Origin: Erysipelotrichaceae bacterium
GTDB taxonomy: Bacteria; Bacillota_I; Bacilli_A; Erysipelotrichales; Erysipelotrichaceae
Direction of reading: 5' to 3'
Assembly (NCBI GenBank): GCA_030526485.1
Contig: JAUNCS010000003.1
Coordinates: 21,505 to 85,504, forward strand
Length of the DNA stretch: 64,000 nt
Positions within the stretch are counted from its first letter, which is position 1, and every line of letters starts with the position of its first letter. Under the pieces are notes generated by a model. That model was not told the origin of the DNA. It did no database searches and worked only from the letters and a program-made list of their open reading frames with translations. Positions 27,740-35,231 of this stretch are shown here, one piece after another. Made by a program: the position numbers and the translations under genes.

Positions 27740-27865
27740 TGGCTGGGATGTGATCTCTAGAAACGGAGAATGCGTTTCAATATCTTTCAAGATGTAAAGG
27801 ATTGGTAAGGTAACAGGGCGACCCGGTGGGTTCGAATCCCTCTTATAATTTAGGCCCTTACAGCT
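27740..27865 (+). ncRNA. tRNA-like noncoding RNA of the RNA-repair operon
   Basis: Between DIP1984 and rtcB lie 268 non-coding bases that contain a T-arm mimic. A GTGGG/CCCTC stem with one T-T mismatch holds the invariant loop TTCGAAT (27826-27842). Upstream are hairpin GGGAT/ATCTC (27745-27757) and an anticodon-arm-like hairpin GAAACG/CGTTTC with a 7-nt loop (27760-27778). A D-loop-like TTGGTAAGG lies at 27802-27810. The segment GTAA-CA-GGGC (27810-27819) can pair with GCCCTTAC (27854-27861) to close the T-arm. No complete cloverleaf, usable anticodon arm in context or CCA end can be drawn, so it is not an ordinary tRNA. tRNA-like RNAs accompany some RtcB repair operons, and Y RNAs use similar tRNA mimicry. 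Ends are approximate. Confidence 0.6.
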
Positions 27866-27939
27866 TACAAGTGTATTGTTACTTTAATAAATAATTACCT
27901 AACATCAGCTACAAAAGGGTGGGAAAAGGGGAAAATGGT

Positions 27940-27968
27940 TATTGTGTCATTCATGTAAGCGACACAAT
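27940..27968 (+). promoter_or_regulatory. Hairpin just upstream of rtcB
   Basis: The perfect 8-bp inverted repeat ATTGTGTC/GACACAAT (27940-27947 with 27961-27968) has a 12-nt loop and ends 24 nt before the rtcB start. It has no T-tract, so it may be a processing site, 3' end of the tRNA-like RNA or an operator rather than a terminator. Confidence 0.45.
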
Positions 27969-27991
27969 TTCACTATTAAATGGAGAATAAC

Positions 27992-29197
27992 ATGATTGAG
28001 ATAATTGGAAAACATAATACAGCTAAGGTTTATATACAAGATTTAGAAGAAACCGCTAGAAAACAGATAGAAGCGATGTGTAATTCAGAGGTTTTTGCTG
28101 AATCTAATATCGCGATTATGCCTGATGTTCACGCAGGTGCTGGATGTACTATCGGAACAACAATGACTCTTATTGATAAGGTTGTTCCAAATATGGTTGG
28201 CGTTGATATAGGATGTGGAATGGAAGTGGTGAGAATCGCCGAGAAAGATCTTGATTTCAATATGTTAGATAAAATAATTCGTAATGAGATTCCATCGGGT
28301 CGAGAAGTTCGACGTTATGAACATCCAAACGCAAGAAAAGTCAATTTGATCGATTTAAGATGTTACAGTCATATAAAGAAGATCAAAGAAGAATATAAAG
28401 CAATTGGTTCGTTAGGCGGCGGAAACCATTTTATTGAAGTGGATAAAGATGAAAATGGAAATTTGTATGTAGTAATACATTCTGGTTCAAGGCATCTTGG
28501 CAAATCGATTGCGGAATATTATCAGGAGCAGGCTTTTAAACAAACAAATGCCTATATGGATTATGATGTTGCTAATATGATTTCCACATTAAAAGAGCAT
28601 GGAAGGGAGCGGGAAATCCAAGCAGAACTTAATAAAATAAAAATCCAGTTAAATAGTCAAACTTCAAAAGAATTGTCATATTGTTCAGGAAAACTATTTG
28701 AAGATTACATCCATGATATGAAGATTATGCAAAATTTTGCTGATATTAATCGTAAAACAATGATGGAAATAATTTTAGAAAAATTGAATTTAACTCCAAT
28801 TGAATGTTTTACTACTATTCATAACTATATAGATACAGAGAATATGATTTTAAGAAAAGGTGCAGTATCTGCTCAAAAAGGAGAAAAGTTATTGATTCCA
28901 ATTAACATGAGAGATGGTTCTTTGATCTGCATTGGAAAAGGCAATTCTGAATGGAATCATTCGGCTCCTCATGGCGCAGGAAGAGTATGCGGAAGAAAAG
29001 AAGCAAAGCGTAGATTTGATATTGAAGAATTTAAAAAAGAGATGAATGGTGTTTATTCGACTACAATTAGCGAGAACACACTAGATGAGTGTCCTATGGC
29101 ATATAAAAATATGGACGACATCATAAATAATATTAGTCCTACAGCGGATATACTTTCCATTATTAAGCCAGTGTTTAACTTTAAAGCAGAAGAGTGA
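27992..29197 (+). CDS. rtcB: RNA ligase RtcB
   Basis: A 401-residue GTP- and Mn-dependent ligase that joins RNA 2',3'-cyclic-phosphate or 3'-phosphate ends to 5'-OH ends, repairing cleaved tRNAs. Active-site residues are present: VDIGCGMEV (metal-binding Cys), GNHFIEV and HSGSRHLG (metal-binding His), and APHGAGR (guanylated His). ATG 27992 is preferred over the in-frame ATG at 27980 because GGAG at 27982-27985 is correctly spaced. The frame is complete. Codon choice here is more A/T-rich than in flanking housekeeping genes, hinting at transfer. The stop is separated from the rlaP start by about 40 nt. Confidence 0.95.
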   Translation: MIEIIGKHNTAKVYIQDLEETARKQIEAMCNSEVFAESNIAIMPDVHAGAGCTIGTTMTLIDKVVPNMVGVDIGCGMEVVRIAEKDLDFNMLDKIIRNEIPSGREVRRYEHPNARKVNLIDLRCYSHIKKIKEEYKAIGSLGGGNHFIEVDKDENGNLYVVIHSGSRHLGKSIAEYYQEQAFKQTNAYMDYDVANMISTLKEHGREREIQAELNKIKIQLNSQTSKELSYCSGKLFEDYIHDMKIMQNFADINRKTMMEIILEKLNLTPIECFTTIHNYIDTENMILRKGAVSAQKGEKLLIPINMRDGSLICIGKGNSEWNHSAPHGAGRVCGRKEAKRRFDIEEFKKEMNGVYSTTISENTLDECPMAYKNMDDIINNISPTADILSIIKPVFNFKAEE

Positions 29198-29238
29198 TAT
29201 TTATGAATAAAACTCAAAGAAAGGAGGAAAACAAGAAG

Positions 29239-29997
29239 ATGAATGAAAGAATAATAAATAAGCTTAAAGAAATCGAGCTAAAAGAAAATGTAAGAATTCT
29301 CTTCGCTGTTGAATCGGGTTCAAGGGCCTGGGGCTTTGAATCTCCTGATTCAGACTATGATGTCAGGTTTGTTTATGTTAGAAAAGAAAACGACTATTTA
29401 AAACTTAATACATATCGTGACGTTATCGAATGGGAGCTTGATGATGTATACGACATTAATGGTTGGGATTTGCAAAAGGCACTAAAACTATTGCGCGCTT
29501 CAAATCCTGCTCTATTCGAATGGTTAAACTCGCCAATTGTTTATATAACCTCTCCGGAACACGAAGAACTAAGAAAGATAGCTGAGCATTATGTGGATAC
29601 CAAGAAAATCGCTTTTCATTATATTCATACAGCAAGCAATAATTATAGAAACTACTTACGGAAAGAGGAAGTGAAACTTAAGAAGTATTTCTATGCCATC
29701 AGACCAATACTTGCAGAAAGGTATGTACTAGCTACACAAGAGATTCCTCCTGTTTTATTTGAAAAATTAATGGATTCACAACTAAAAGAAGAAGACATTA
29801 AAAAAGTGGTGATGGAATTACTTGCTAGAAAGAAGGTTACATCTGAATTAGGTTTTGAAAAACCGAATGAATGTCTGGATTTATTTATAAAAAATGAAAT
29901 TGAAAAACTAAAAAAACAAGCAAATAATCTTGATAGTTCTAATTTCACGTGGGATGAGTTAAACGCATTTTTCATAAAAGTCTTAGAAAAACAATAA
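29239..29997 (+). CDS. RlaP-type nucleotidyltransferase of the RNA-repair pathway
   Basis: A 252-residue protein of the DNA polymerase beta-like nucleotidyltransferase family associated with RNA ligases (RlaP, formerly YcgL-like). The motif GSRAWGFESPDSDYDVRF carries the GS signature and the two metal-binding Asp residues. The rest is helical with conserved basic stretches. The start at 29239 follows AAAGGAGG at 29219-29226; an ATG at 29203 and an upstream open frame exist but would place the ribosome binding site inside the gene. It probably adds or repairs nucleotides at damaged RNA ends for RtcB. The exact reaction is not established for the family. Confidence 0.88.
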   Translation: MNERIINKLKEIELKENVRILFAVESGSRAWGFESPDSDYDVRFVYVRKENDYLKLNTYRDVIEWELDDVYDINGWDLQKALKLLRASNPALFEWLNSPIVYITSPEHEELRKIAEHYVDTKKIAFHYIHTASNNYRNYLRKEEVKLKKYFYAIRPILAERYVLATQEIPPVLFEKLMDSQLKEEDIKKVVMELLARKKVTSELGFEKPNECLDLFIKNEIEKLKKQANNLDSSNFTWDELNAFFIKVLEKQ

Positions 29998-30042
29998 TAA
30001 CAACAAGATATCTGTGACAATTTAAAAACAGATGTCTTTGTT

Positions 30043-30103
30043 ATTAGTGCCAAAATTGACACTAATAATGTCAAAAATGGCACTAATAGATTATAATGTA
30101 GAT
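30043..30103 (+). promoter_or_regulatory. Large dyad operator and promoter of the AlbA_2 gene
   Basis: ATTAGTGCCA (30043-30052) and TGGCACTAAT (30078-30087) form a perfect 10-bp inverted repeat. Nested inside and sharing the same centre is TGACA/TGTCA (30057-30061 with 30069-30073). TATAAT lies at 30092-30097, six bases before the ATG at 30104, so the dyad overlaps the expected -35 region. The arrangement suggests autorepression. No Shine-Dalgarno is present. Confidence 0.6.
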
Positions 30104-31438
30104 ATGATTATTTATATTGAAAGTGAGAATACTGAATTAAAAGAAAAATACAATGAAAACTTTGTTCGCGAAGTAGTGGCTTTTCTTAATAGTTCAGGAG
30201 GCCATATCTATTTGGGTATTGATGATAAGGGAAATATCAAAGGTGTTAGCAAAGTAGATGAAACACTAAAACTGATATCGGATTGTATAAGCGACCAAAT
30301 AGAGCCTAGTCCTCATAATGAAGTTAAAAATGAAATTATCTATGAAGATGGTTTGCCGATTATTGTGACTAGTGTCAGCAAGGGTATACGTCCAATATAT
30401 TGTGTAAAGAAGTATGGCTTTTCTTCTAAAGGATGTTTGGAAAGACTGGGTACTACCTGCAAGGAAATGACCAGCGAAGAAATCAAATATCGCTACCGTC
30501 AGCAGTTTGTTGATTCTGATTACATGTTGCAGGCTCCAGCCAAGTATGCACCGCTTTCCTTTGATATGATGAAAATCCTGTTAACAAGCCAGGGTATGCA
30601 TATCAATGAAAACTCTTTTGAAGCATCTTTTAATCTGAAAAGAATGGATGGGAACTATAATCTGATGGCCGAGATACTGGCTGATAGGAATATGGTTCCG
30701 TTGATTTTTGTGAAATTCTCAGGATATGACAAGGCTTCTATTTCCCAAAGAAGTGACTACGGTTCACAAAGTATATTGCTGGGATATCAGAAATTAAAGG
30801 ATCGATTAATAGCGGAAAACATCTGTAAAACTGATACTAAGGTTAGACCAAGAATTGACCGTTATTTATACGACATGGATAGTGTGAATGAAGTTTTAGT
30901 CAATATGCTGGTACATAATGACTGGACCATCAGTGAGCCATTGGTGTCTTTTTATGCAGATAGAATAGTTTTTACTTCCCATGGTGGTTTACCGCATGGT
31001 GTAAGCATTGAAGACTTCTTTAATGGTGTCAGTCATCCAAGAAATACAGTATTAATGCGTGTATTTTTAAATATGGGTATTGTAGAACACACGGGACATG
31101 GGGTACCTACTATTGTTAAGAAATATGGACAAAAGGCCTTTGATATCAGGGATAACTATATCAATGTGACTATTCCTTTTGATAAGGAAGTAATGGCACT
31201 GATGCCAAGAGTTGGCACTGTTGAAGAATTACCATTTATTTATAATCCACTTACTTTAAACGAACAGATGGTAATGGAAGAATTAATAAATAATCCTGAA
31301 CTGACATATGACGAATTAACAGGTTTAACCGGCCTTTCGCGCAGAACTGTATCAAGGGTTATCTGTTCACTGATTGATAAAGGTAATATCGAAAGAATTG
31401 GTAACAATAAGAAGGGTTACTGGAAAATATTGAAATAA
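30104..31438 (+). CDS. AlbA_2 (Schlafen-like) domain ATP-binding transcriptional regulator
   Basis: A 444-residue protein. The N-terminal AlbA_2 domain (about 1-115: ESENTELKEKYN, VVAFLNSSGGHIYLGIDDKG) is followed by the usual central ATPase-like domain with NMLVHNDW (near 270) and GLPHGVSIEDFF. A C-terminal winged helix (about 380-444: TYDELTGLTGLSRRTVSRVICSL) completes the family layout. Such proteins are annotated as transcriptional regulators, often autoregulated and scattered in accessory regions. The start is set at 30104 because the domain begins there; the frame upstream is open but carries the operator dyad. It may or may not belong with the RNA-repair genes. Confidence 0.82.
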   Translation: MIIYIESENTELKEKYNENFVREVVAFLNSSGGHIYLGIDDKGNIKGVSKVDETLKLISDCISDQIEPSPHNEVKNEIIYEDGLPIIVTSVSKGIRPIYCVKKYGFSSKGCLERLGTTCKEMTSEEIKYRYRQQFVDSDYMLQAPAKYAPLSFDMMKILLTSQGMHINENSFEASFNLKRMDGNYNLMAEILADRNMVPLIFVKFSGYDKASISQRSDYGSQSILLGYQKLKDRLIAENICKTDTKVRPRIDRYLYDMDSVNEVLVNMLVHNDWTISEPLVSFYADRIVFTSHGGLPHGVSIEDFFNGVSHPRNTVLMRVFLNMGIVEHTGHGVPTIVKKYGQKAFDIRDNYINVTIPFDKEVMALMPRVGTVEELPFIYNPLTLNEQMVMEELINNPELTYDELTGLTGLSRRTVSRVICSLIDKGNIERIGNNKKGYWKILK

Positions 31439-31463
31439 AAAAATCACTGAATATTCAGTGATT
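31437..31463 (-). terminator. Terminator for the tRNA-Leu pair (minus strand)
   Basis: A 22-nt perfect palindrome with arms AATCACTGAAT/ATTCAGTGATT (31442-31463) is followed on the minus strand by seven T residues. It also lies at the end of the AlbA_2 gene. Confidence 0.8.
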
Positions 31464-31481
31464 AGATTAGCGGTTATTATT

Positions 31482-31566
31482 TGGTGCACCAAACAAGATT
31501 TGAACTTGCACGAATTGCTTCACACGCCCCTCAAGCGTGCGCGTCTACCAGTTCCGCCATTGATGC
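31482..31566 (-). tRNA. tRNA-Leu (anticodon GAG)
   Basis: Read on the minus strand: acceptor GCATCAA pairs with TTGGTGC. The D-arm has GGCGGAACTGGTAGACGC. The anticodon stem CACGC/GCGTG holds loop TTGAGGG with anticodon GAG. A long variable arm identifies the class II leucine type, and the T-loop is TTCAAAT. The CCA end is encoded (31482-31484). Confidence 0.95.
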
Positions 31567-31569
31567 AGA

Positions 31570-31654
31570 TGGTGCGCAAGACGGGACTTGAACCCACATG
31601 GTGTTAACCATACGATTCTGAGTCGTACGCGTATACCAATTCCGCCACTTGCGC
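31570..31654 (-). tRNA. tRNA-Leu (anticodon CAG)
   Basis: Read on the minus strand: acceptor GCGCAAG pairs with CTTGCGC. The anticodon stem TACGA/TCGTA holds anticodon CAG. There is a long variable arm, T-loop TTCAAGT, and CCA is encoded (31570-31572). It is separated by only 3 nt from the GAG isoacceptor, so both come from one transcript. Confidence 0.95.
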
Positions 31655-31671
31655 ATACATTTATTGTAATC

Positions 31672-31702
31672 AAAAAGGTACTTCATTTGAAGTACCTTTT
31701 TT
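31672..31702 (-). terminator. Terminator of the Rnf-like operon
   Basis: A 13-bp stem AAAAAGGTACTTC/GAAGTACCTTTTT (31672-31684 with 31689-31701) with a 4-nt loop. On the minus strand it ends in a T-run 8 nt after the stop of the last Rnf-like gene. Confidence 0.85.
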
Positions 31703-31709
31703 AAGTTTT

Positions 31710-32471
31710 TTATAGGAAAGCTACAATCATATAGATGAAACCAAGTAAAGCCATCTCACTTGCAAGACCCTTAATGTGAGAAAGTGTTTCAGAGAACACC
31801 AGTCTCTTTCTTAAAGAAACAAATAAGATACTTACTACAGTAGCACCAATGAATGTACCTACCATTGTAGATACATTATCTAAGACGAAAGGAATTTCCA
31901 CACAGATTACAGGCAGACATACCCATAAAGCGGTATTTTCATCACTTTCCATCTTGAATAACTTATTTAATAAAGCGATTGCTAAACCAGCAAAGATTAA
32001 AGCAAATGCTGGTTTACCATAAGCTGTTGAATTAATTGCGAAGCTGTTTAGAGCAAATCCGAAGATTTTACCCTTAGCTAAATATTCTCTAATGATTGCA
32101 AGTACAACCATTACAAGGTAGGCGATTGAATCCTTAAACAGGATATCGCCATAGACATGTTCATCTATTTCCGCATTGTCCATTGCATGCTTGAACATTG
32201 CAAACCAGATAACACCAAGAGCTAAGACTTCCTTAACGGCAAGTTTATCAACTCCAAGCATTAAAAGGCTTGAACCAAACATTACTAGACAGGCTATTTG
32301 CGAAATAATAGCCTTATTGTACTTATCACCTAATAAGTCTGATAAGAAACAGTTTAAGACATCTCCAAAGATCAGTGTGATACCAAGAAGCATAGCTGTT
32401 TTCATATCAGCAGCGAAAAGTACCATGGCAAGGGCAAAGGCTTCAATAGGATATTTAATTTTCTTATCCAT
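31710..32471 (-). CDS. RnfA/RnfE (NqrD/E)-like membrane subunit
   Basis: A 253-residue protein with about six to eight membrane segments. Parts recall RnfA/RnfE: IREYLAKGKIFGF near the middle, and Cys residues next to membrane segments (LNCFLSDLLG and WVCLPVICVEIPF) where RnfA/E bind an iron-sulfur cluster. It is the only such subunit in the operon, whereas canonical Rnf has two (A and E). Similarity is weak and the family call leans on context behind rnfC, rnfD and the flavoprotein. It could be an unnamed membrane partner specific for this kind of reductase. It starts 18 nt after the flavoprotein gene. Confidence 0.5.
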   Translation of the reverse strand: MDKKIKYPIEAFALAMVLFAADMKTAMLLGITLIFGDVLNCFLSDLLGDKYNKAIISQIACLVMFGSSLLMLGVDKLAVKEVLALGVIWFAMFKHAMDNAEIDEHVYGDILFKDSIAYLVMVVLAIIREYLAKGKIFGFALNSFAINSTAYGKPAFALIFAGLAIALLNKLFKMESDENTALWVCLPVICVEIPFVLDNVSTMVGTFIGATVVSILFVSLRKRLVFSETLSHIKGLASEMALLGFIYMIVAFL

Positions 32472-32489
32472 CTTTAATACCTTTAAAAA

Positions 32490-34322
32490 TTATTTAGCGT
32501 TAATATAATCTGTTGCGCTCTGACCAGCGATACGGCCAAATACGACGATATCAGCTACAGCATTACCACCGATTCTGTTACCACCGTGTACACCACCAGT
32601 AACTTCACCAGCAGCATATAGACCAGGGATTGCCATACCATCAGCATTTAATACCTGAGCATTAGTATTGATCTTTAGACCACCCATTGTATGGTGAACA
32701 CCCGGAGCGATCTTAATAGCGTAGTAAGGAGCCTGATCCATAGAGATTAGACCATTGTTTCTGCCGAAGTCATCTTCTTTTTCACCAGCACAAACTGAAT
32801 TCCAGTCATTTACTGTATTAACGAAGTTAGTAACAGCAGCACCTTCAAGACCAATTAGAGCAGCTAATTCTTCTAAAGTATCAGCCTGAACAGTTAAACC
32901 ACCCTTGATATATTTCTGGTATAGTTTTTCTTCAGTGTACTTAGAGTCGAAACAGATATTAGCGTAAGCACCTGGCTGCTTTAATTCAGCCTGTGATACT
33001 GCATCTCTTGTAGAAAGGTCGTTAGTGAAACGATTACCTTCAGCATTCACAAGAATTGCACCATTTGAACGTAGACGTTCAGAAACAAGTGTACCATCAG
33101 CCTGGAATACTGTTGGATGTAACTGGATATATTCCATATCAACATCAGCAGCACCAACTTCTCTTGCCATAACGATACCATCACCAGTAGCGCTTGGAGA
33201 GTTAGTAGTAACTGCATTAGCTAATGAAGGATCATAGCTAGCCATCATTTCAAAGTTAGCACCGAAACCACCAGTAGCGATGATTACAGCCTTAGCGTTA
33301 ATAGTGTAATTAACTTTATCTGATTCTGCCTTAACACCAACTACAGCACCATCTTTTTCAATTAATGAAGTAGCCTTTGTTTCAAGAAGAAGCTCGATAT
33401 TCATTTCATTTAATACTCTTGAGTACTGTTCAACAAGGTAGCCACCAACAGCACTGCCATCTTCTGGTTCATGTAAGTAGTAGTGAACTGTACCACCAGT
33501 AGCAGCCAGCTTAGGAAGAGGAGCACCAATTGATTCCAACCATTCAACTGCATCAGAAGAGTTAGTAGCCATTGTAGTAACTAGATCGATATCATTGATA
33601 TCATGACCACCCTTCATAGTATCAGCGATGAAGTTTTCAACTGTTGAATCGATTAAAGCATTCTTAACTTTTTCATCAGTTTCTTTTTCAGCAGCTGCAG
33701 CCTGATTCTTAGTGCTAGCAGCATTCATACCACCAGAAGCTCTGTTTGTGTTACCACCAACGTAAGCCATTTTTTCCAGTAATACAACATTTAAACCATT
33801 CTGTTTAGCAACAATAGCAGCAGTCATACCAGCACCACCAGCACCGATAACAACTACATCAACATCCTTGGTTTCATCTGTCTTAACAACATTTTCACCA
33901 GCATGCTGATTCTTTAAGCCACTGGCATCAACACCAGCTGTAGCTAAAGCTGCATACATTGCGTTAATAACGCCTTCACTTGTAAATGATGCACCAGCAA
34001 CAAGTTCAACATCAAGTGATTGCGCATCTACGATTTTTTCAGGAAGCTTAGTAAGAGCTACACCACCGATAGTAGGTGTTTCATCATTACCTTCCGCAAC
34101 GATATTAGTAATCTTGCCACCAGCAATTGTTACATCAACGCTTACTGGGCCATGGTAACCCTTGGCTTCACCATGATATGTACCATCTTTTGCGCTAGAC
34201 AGTGATACGCCACCTGTACTAACAACAGGAGCACTAACACTTCTTACGCCAAAGGCAACAGTGATCATCATTAACACAACAAGCACTAATGAGATTGCGC
34301 CTTGAGATAAATTTTTCTTCAT
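32490..34322 (-). CDS. Exported FMN-binding, fumarate-reductase-like flavoprotein
   Basis: A 610-residue protein: N-terminal signal/anchor (about 9-28), FMN_bind domain (about 45-130) with a flavinylation-type motif VAGASFTS (Ser112/Thr114 candidates for covalent FMN), then an FAD_binding_2 reductase domain (VIGAGGAGMTAAI at about 158-170). Substrate-site residues of fumarate-reductase-type enzymes are conserved: QLHPT, LSTRDAVS, HHTMGG and HGGNRIGGNA. It should take electrons on the outer face and reduce fumarate or a related enoate; the true acceptor cannot be told. The ApbE flavin transferase needed for FMN attachment is not in the window. The gene lies 3 nt after rnfD. Confidence 0.87.
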   Translation of the reverse strand: MKKNLSQGAISLVLVVLMMITVAFGVRSVSAPVVSTGGVSLSSAKDGTYHGEAKGYHGPVSVDVTIAGGKITNIVAEGNDETPTIGGVALTKLPEKIVDAQSLDVELVAGASFTSEGVINAMYAALATAGVDASGLKNQHAGENVVKTDETKDVDVVVIGAGGAGMTAAIVAKQNGLNVVLLEKMAYVGGNTNRASGGMNAASTKNQAAAAEKETDEKVKNALIDSTVENFIADTMKGGHDINDIDLVTTMATNSSDAVEWLESIGAPLPKLAATGGTVHYYLHEPEDGSAVGGYLVEQYSRVLNEMNIELLLETKATSLIEKDGAVVGVKAESDKVNYTINAKAVIIATGGFGANFEMMASYDPSLANAVTTNSPSATGDGIVMAREVGAADVDMEYIQLHPTVFQADGTLVSERLRSNGAILVNAEGNRFTNDLSTRDAVSQAELKQPGAYANICFDSKYTEEKLYQKYIKGGLTVQADTLEELAALIGLEGAAVTNFVNTVNDWNSVCAGEKEDDFGRNNGLISMDQAPYYAIKIAPGVHHTMGGLKINTNAQVLNADGMAIPGLYAAGEVTGGVHGGNRIGGNAVADIVVFGRIAGQSATDYINAK

Positions 34323-34325
34323 TTA

Positions 34326-35231
34326 TTAGTCCTTTCCGTAAATATGTTTAGTTTTAATACCCTTAATTAATTCTGACATGCAGTTAACAAACAGAATTGA
34401 GTAGCAGACACCTTCTGGGAACATGCCCCATACTCTGATGAAAGCTACGATAATACCAGCACAAACACCCATTAGGATGTTGCCTGTTCTATTAGTTAAG
34501 TTATAGTCAGTAAGCATAAAGCAGCCACCAAGCATTAGACCACCAGCACATAAGTGAGCCAGAGGATTTTGACCAGCCAAAGTAACGATAACTGCTACTG
34601 TGCCCATGAAAGCTAAGCTGACCTTCCAGTTAACTTCCTTCTTATAAATAAGGTAAGCAAAACCGATTAAGATTAATAAAGCACTTGTTTCACCCAGTGC
34701 ACCAGGAACCTTACCTAAGAAAGCATCCATTACTGTATAAGATACTTCCCTACCTGACTTCATAGCTGAAAGCATAGTTGCACCAGCTACTAAATCAGTC
34801 TGCATTGGTTCAACATAATTCATAGTGTATGTTGGATAAACAGTAGACATGAATAACTTGCCCATTAAAGCTGGGTTCATGACATTTGAACCAATACCAC
34901 CAAAAAACTGCTTAACAATAATGATTGAGAAAGCAGAAGCGATAATTACTACCCAATAAGGAGTAGTACTTGAAACATTGAAGGCAATAAGCATACCAGT
35001 AACGACTGCTGAGAAATCCTTAACAGTTACTGGAAGCTTATGTAATTTCTGCCATAACGCTTCAAAGATTACACAAGATAAAACACTGACAAGTGTTAAT
35101 AATAATGATCTGATTCCAAAGAAAATTACTGAACCAATTAATGCAGGACATAAGGCAATGCAGACATCGCGCATAATTGAAGCTGTTGTCTTTGGTGTAC
35201 GGATATGAGGAGCGTATAAATTACTTGGCAT
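34326..35231 (-). CDS. rnfD: RnfD-like electron transport subunit
   Basis: A 301-residue polytopic membrane protein with about eight to ten segments. It carries the covalent-FMN motif TDLVAGATML (Thr152 expected to bind FMN) and the MNPALMGKLFM segment typical of RnfD/NqrB. It passes electrons across the membrane from RnfC toward the outside. It overlaps the end of rnfC by 11 nt and is followed by the exported flavoprotein in place of RnfG. Confidence 0.88.
   Translation of the reverse strand: MPSNLYAPHIRTPKTTASIMRDVCIALCPALIGSVIFFGIRSLLLTLVSVLSCVIFEALWQKLHKLPVTVKDFSAVVTGMLIAFNVSSTTPYWVVIIASAFSIIIVKQFFGGIGSNVMNPALMGKLFMSTVYPTYTMNYVEPMQTDLVAGATMLSAMKSGREVSYTVMDAFLGKVPGALGETSALLILIGFAYLIYKKEVNWKVSLAFMGTVAVIVTLAGQNPLAHLCAGGLMLGGCFMLTDYNLTNRTGNILMGVCAGIIVAFIRVWGMFPEGVCYSILFVNCMSELIKGIKTKHIYGKD

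Noticed and set aside
27740..27865. Ordinary tRNA gene
   Set aside because: The TTCGAAT loop is convincing, but no 7-bp acceptor stem closing a cloverleaf and no anticodon arm at the expected spacing can be drawn, and CCA is absent.
26092..29997. Possible type VI CRISPR neighbourhood because of the RHH-WYL protein
   Set aside because: No repeat-spacer array, Cas13 or HEPN-domain gene is visible. The neighbours are RNA-repair genes, so the WYL protein is better explained as their regulator.
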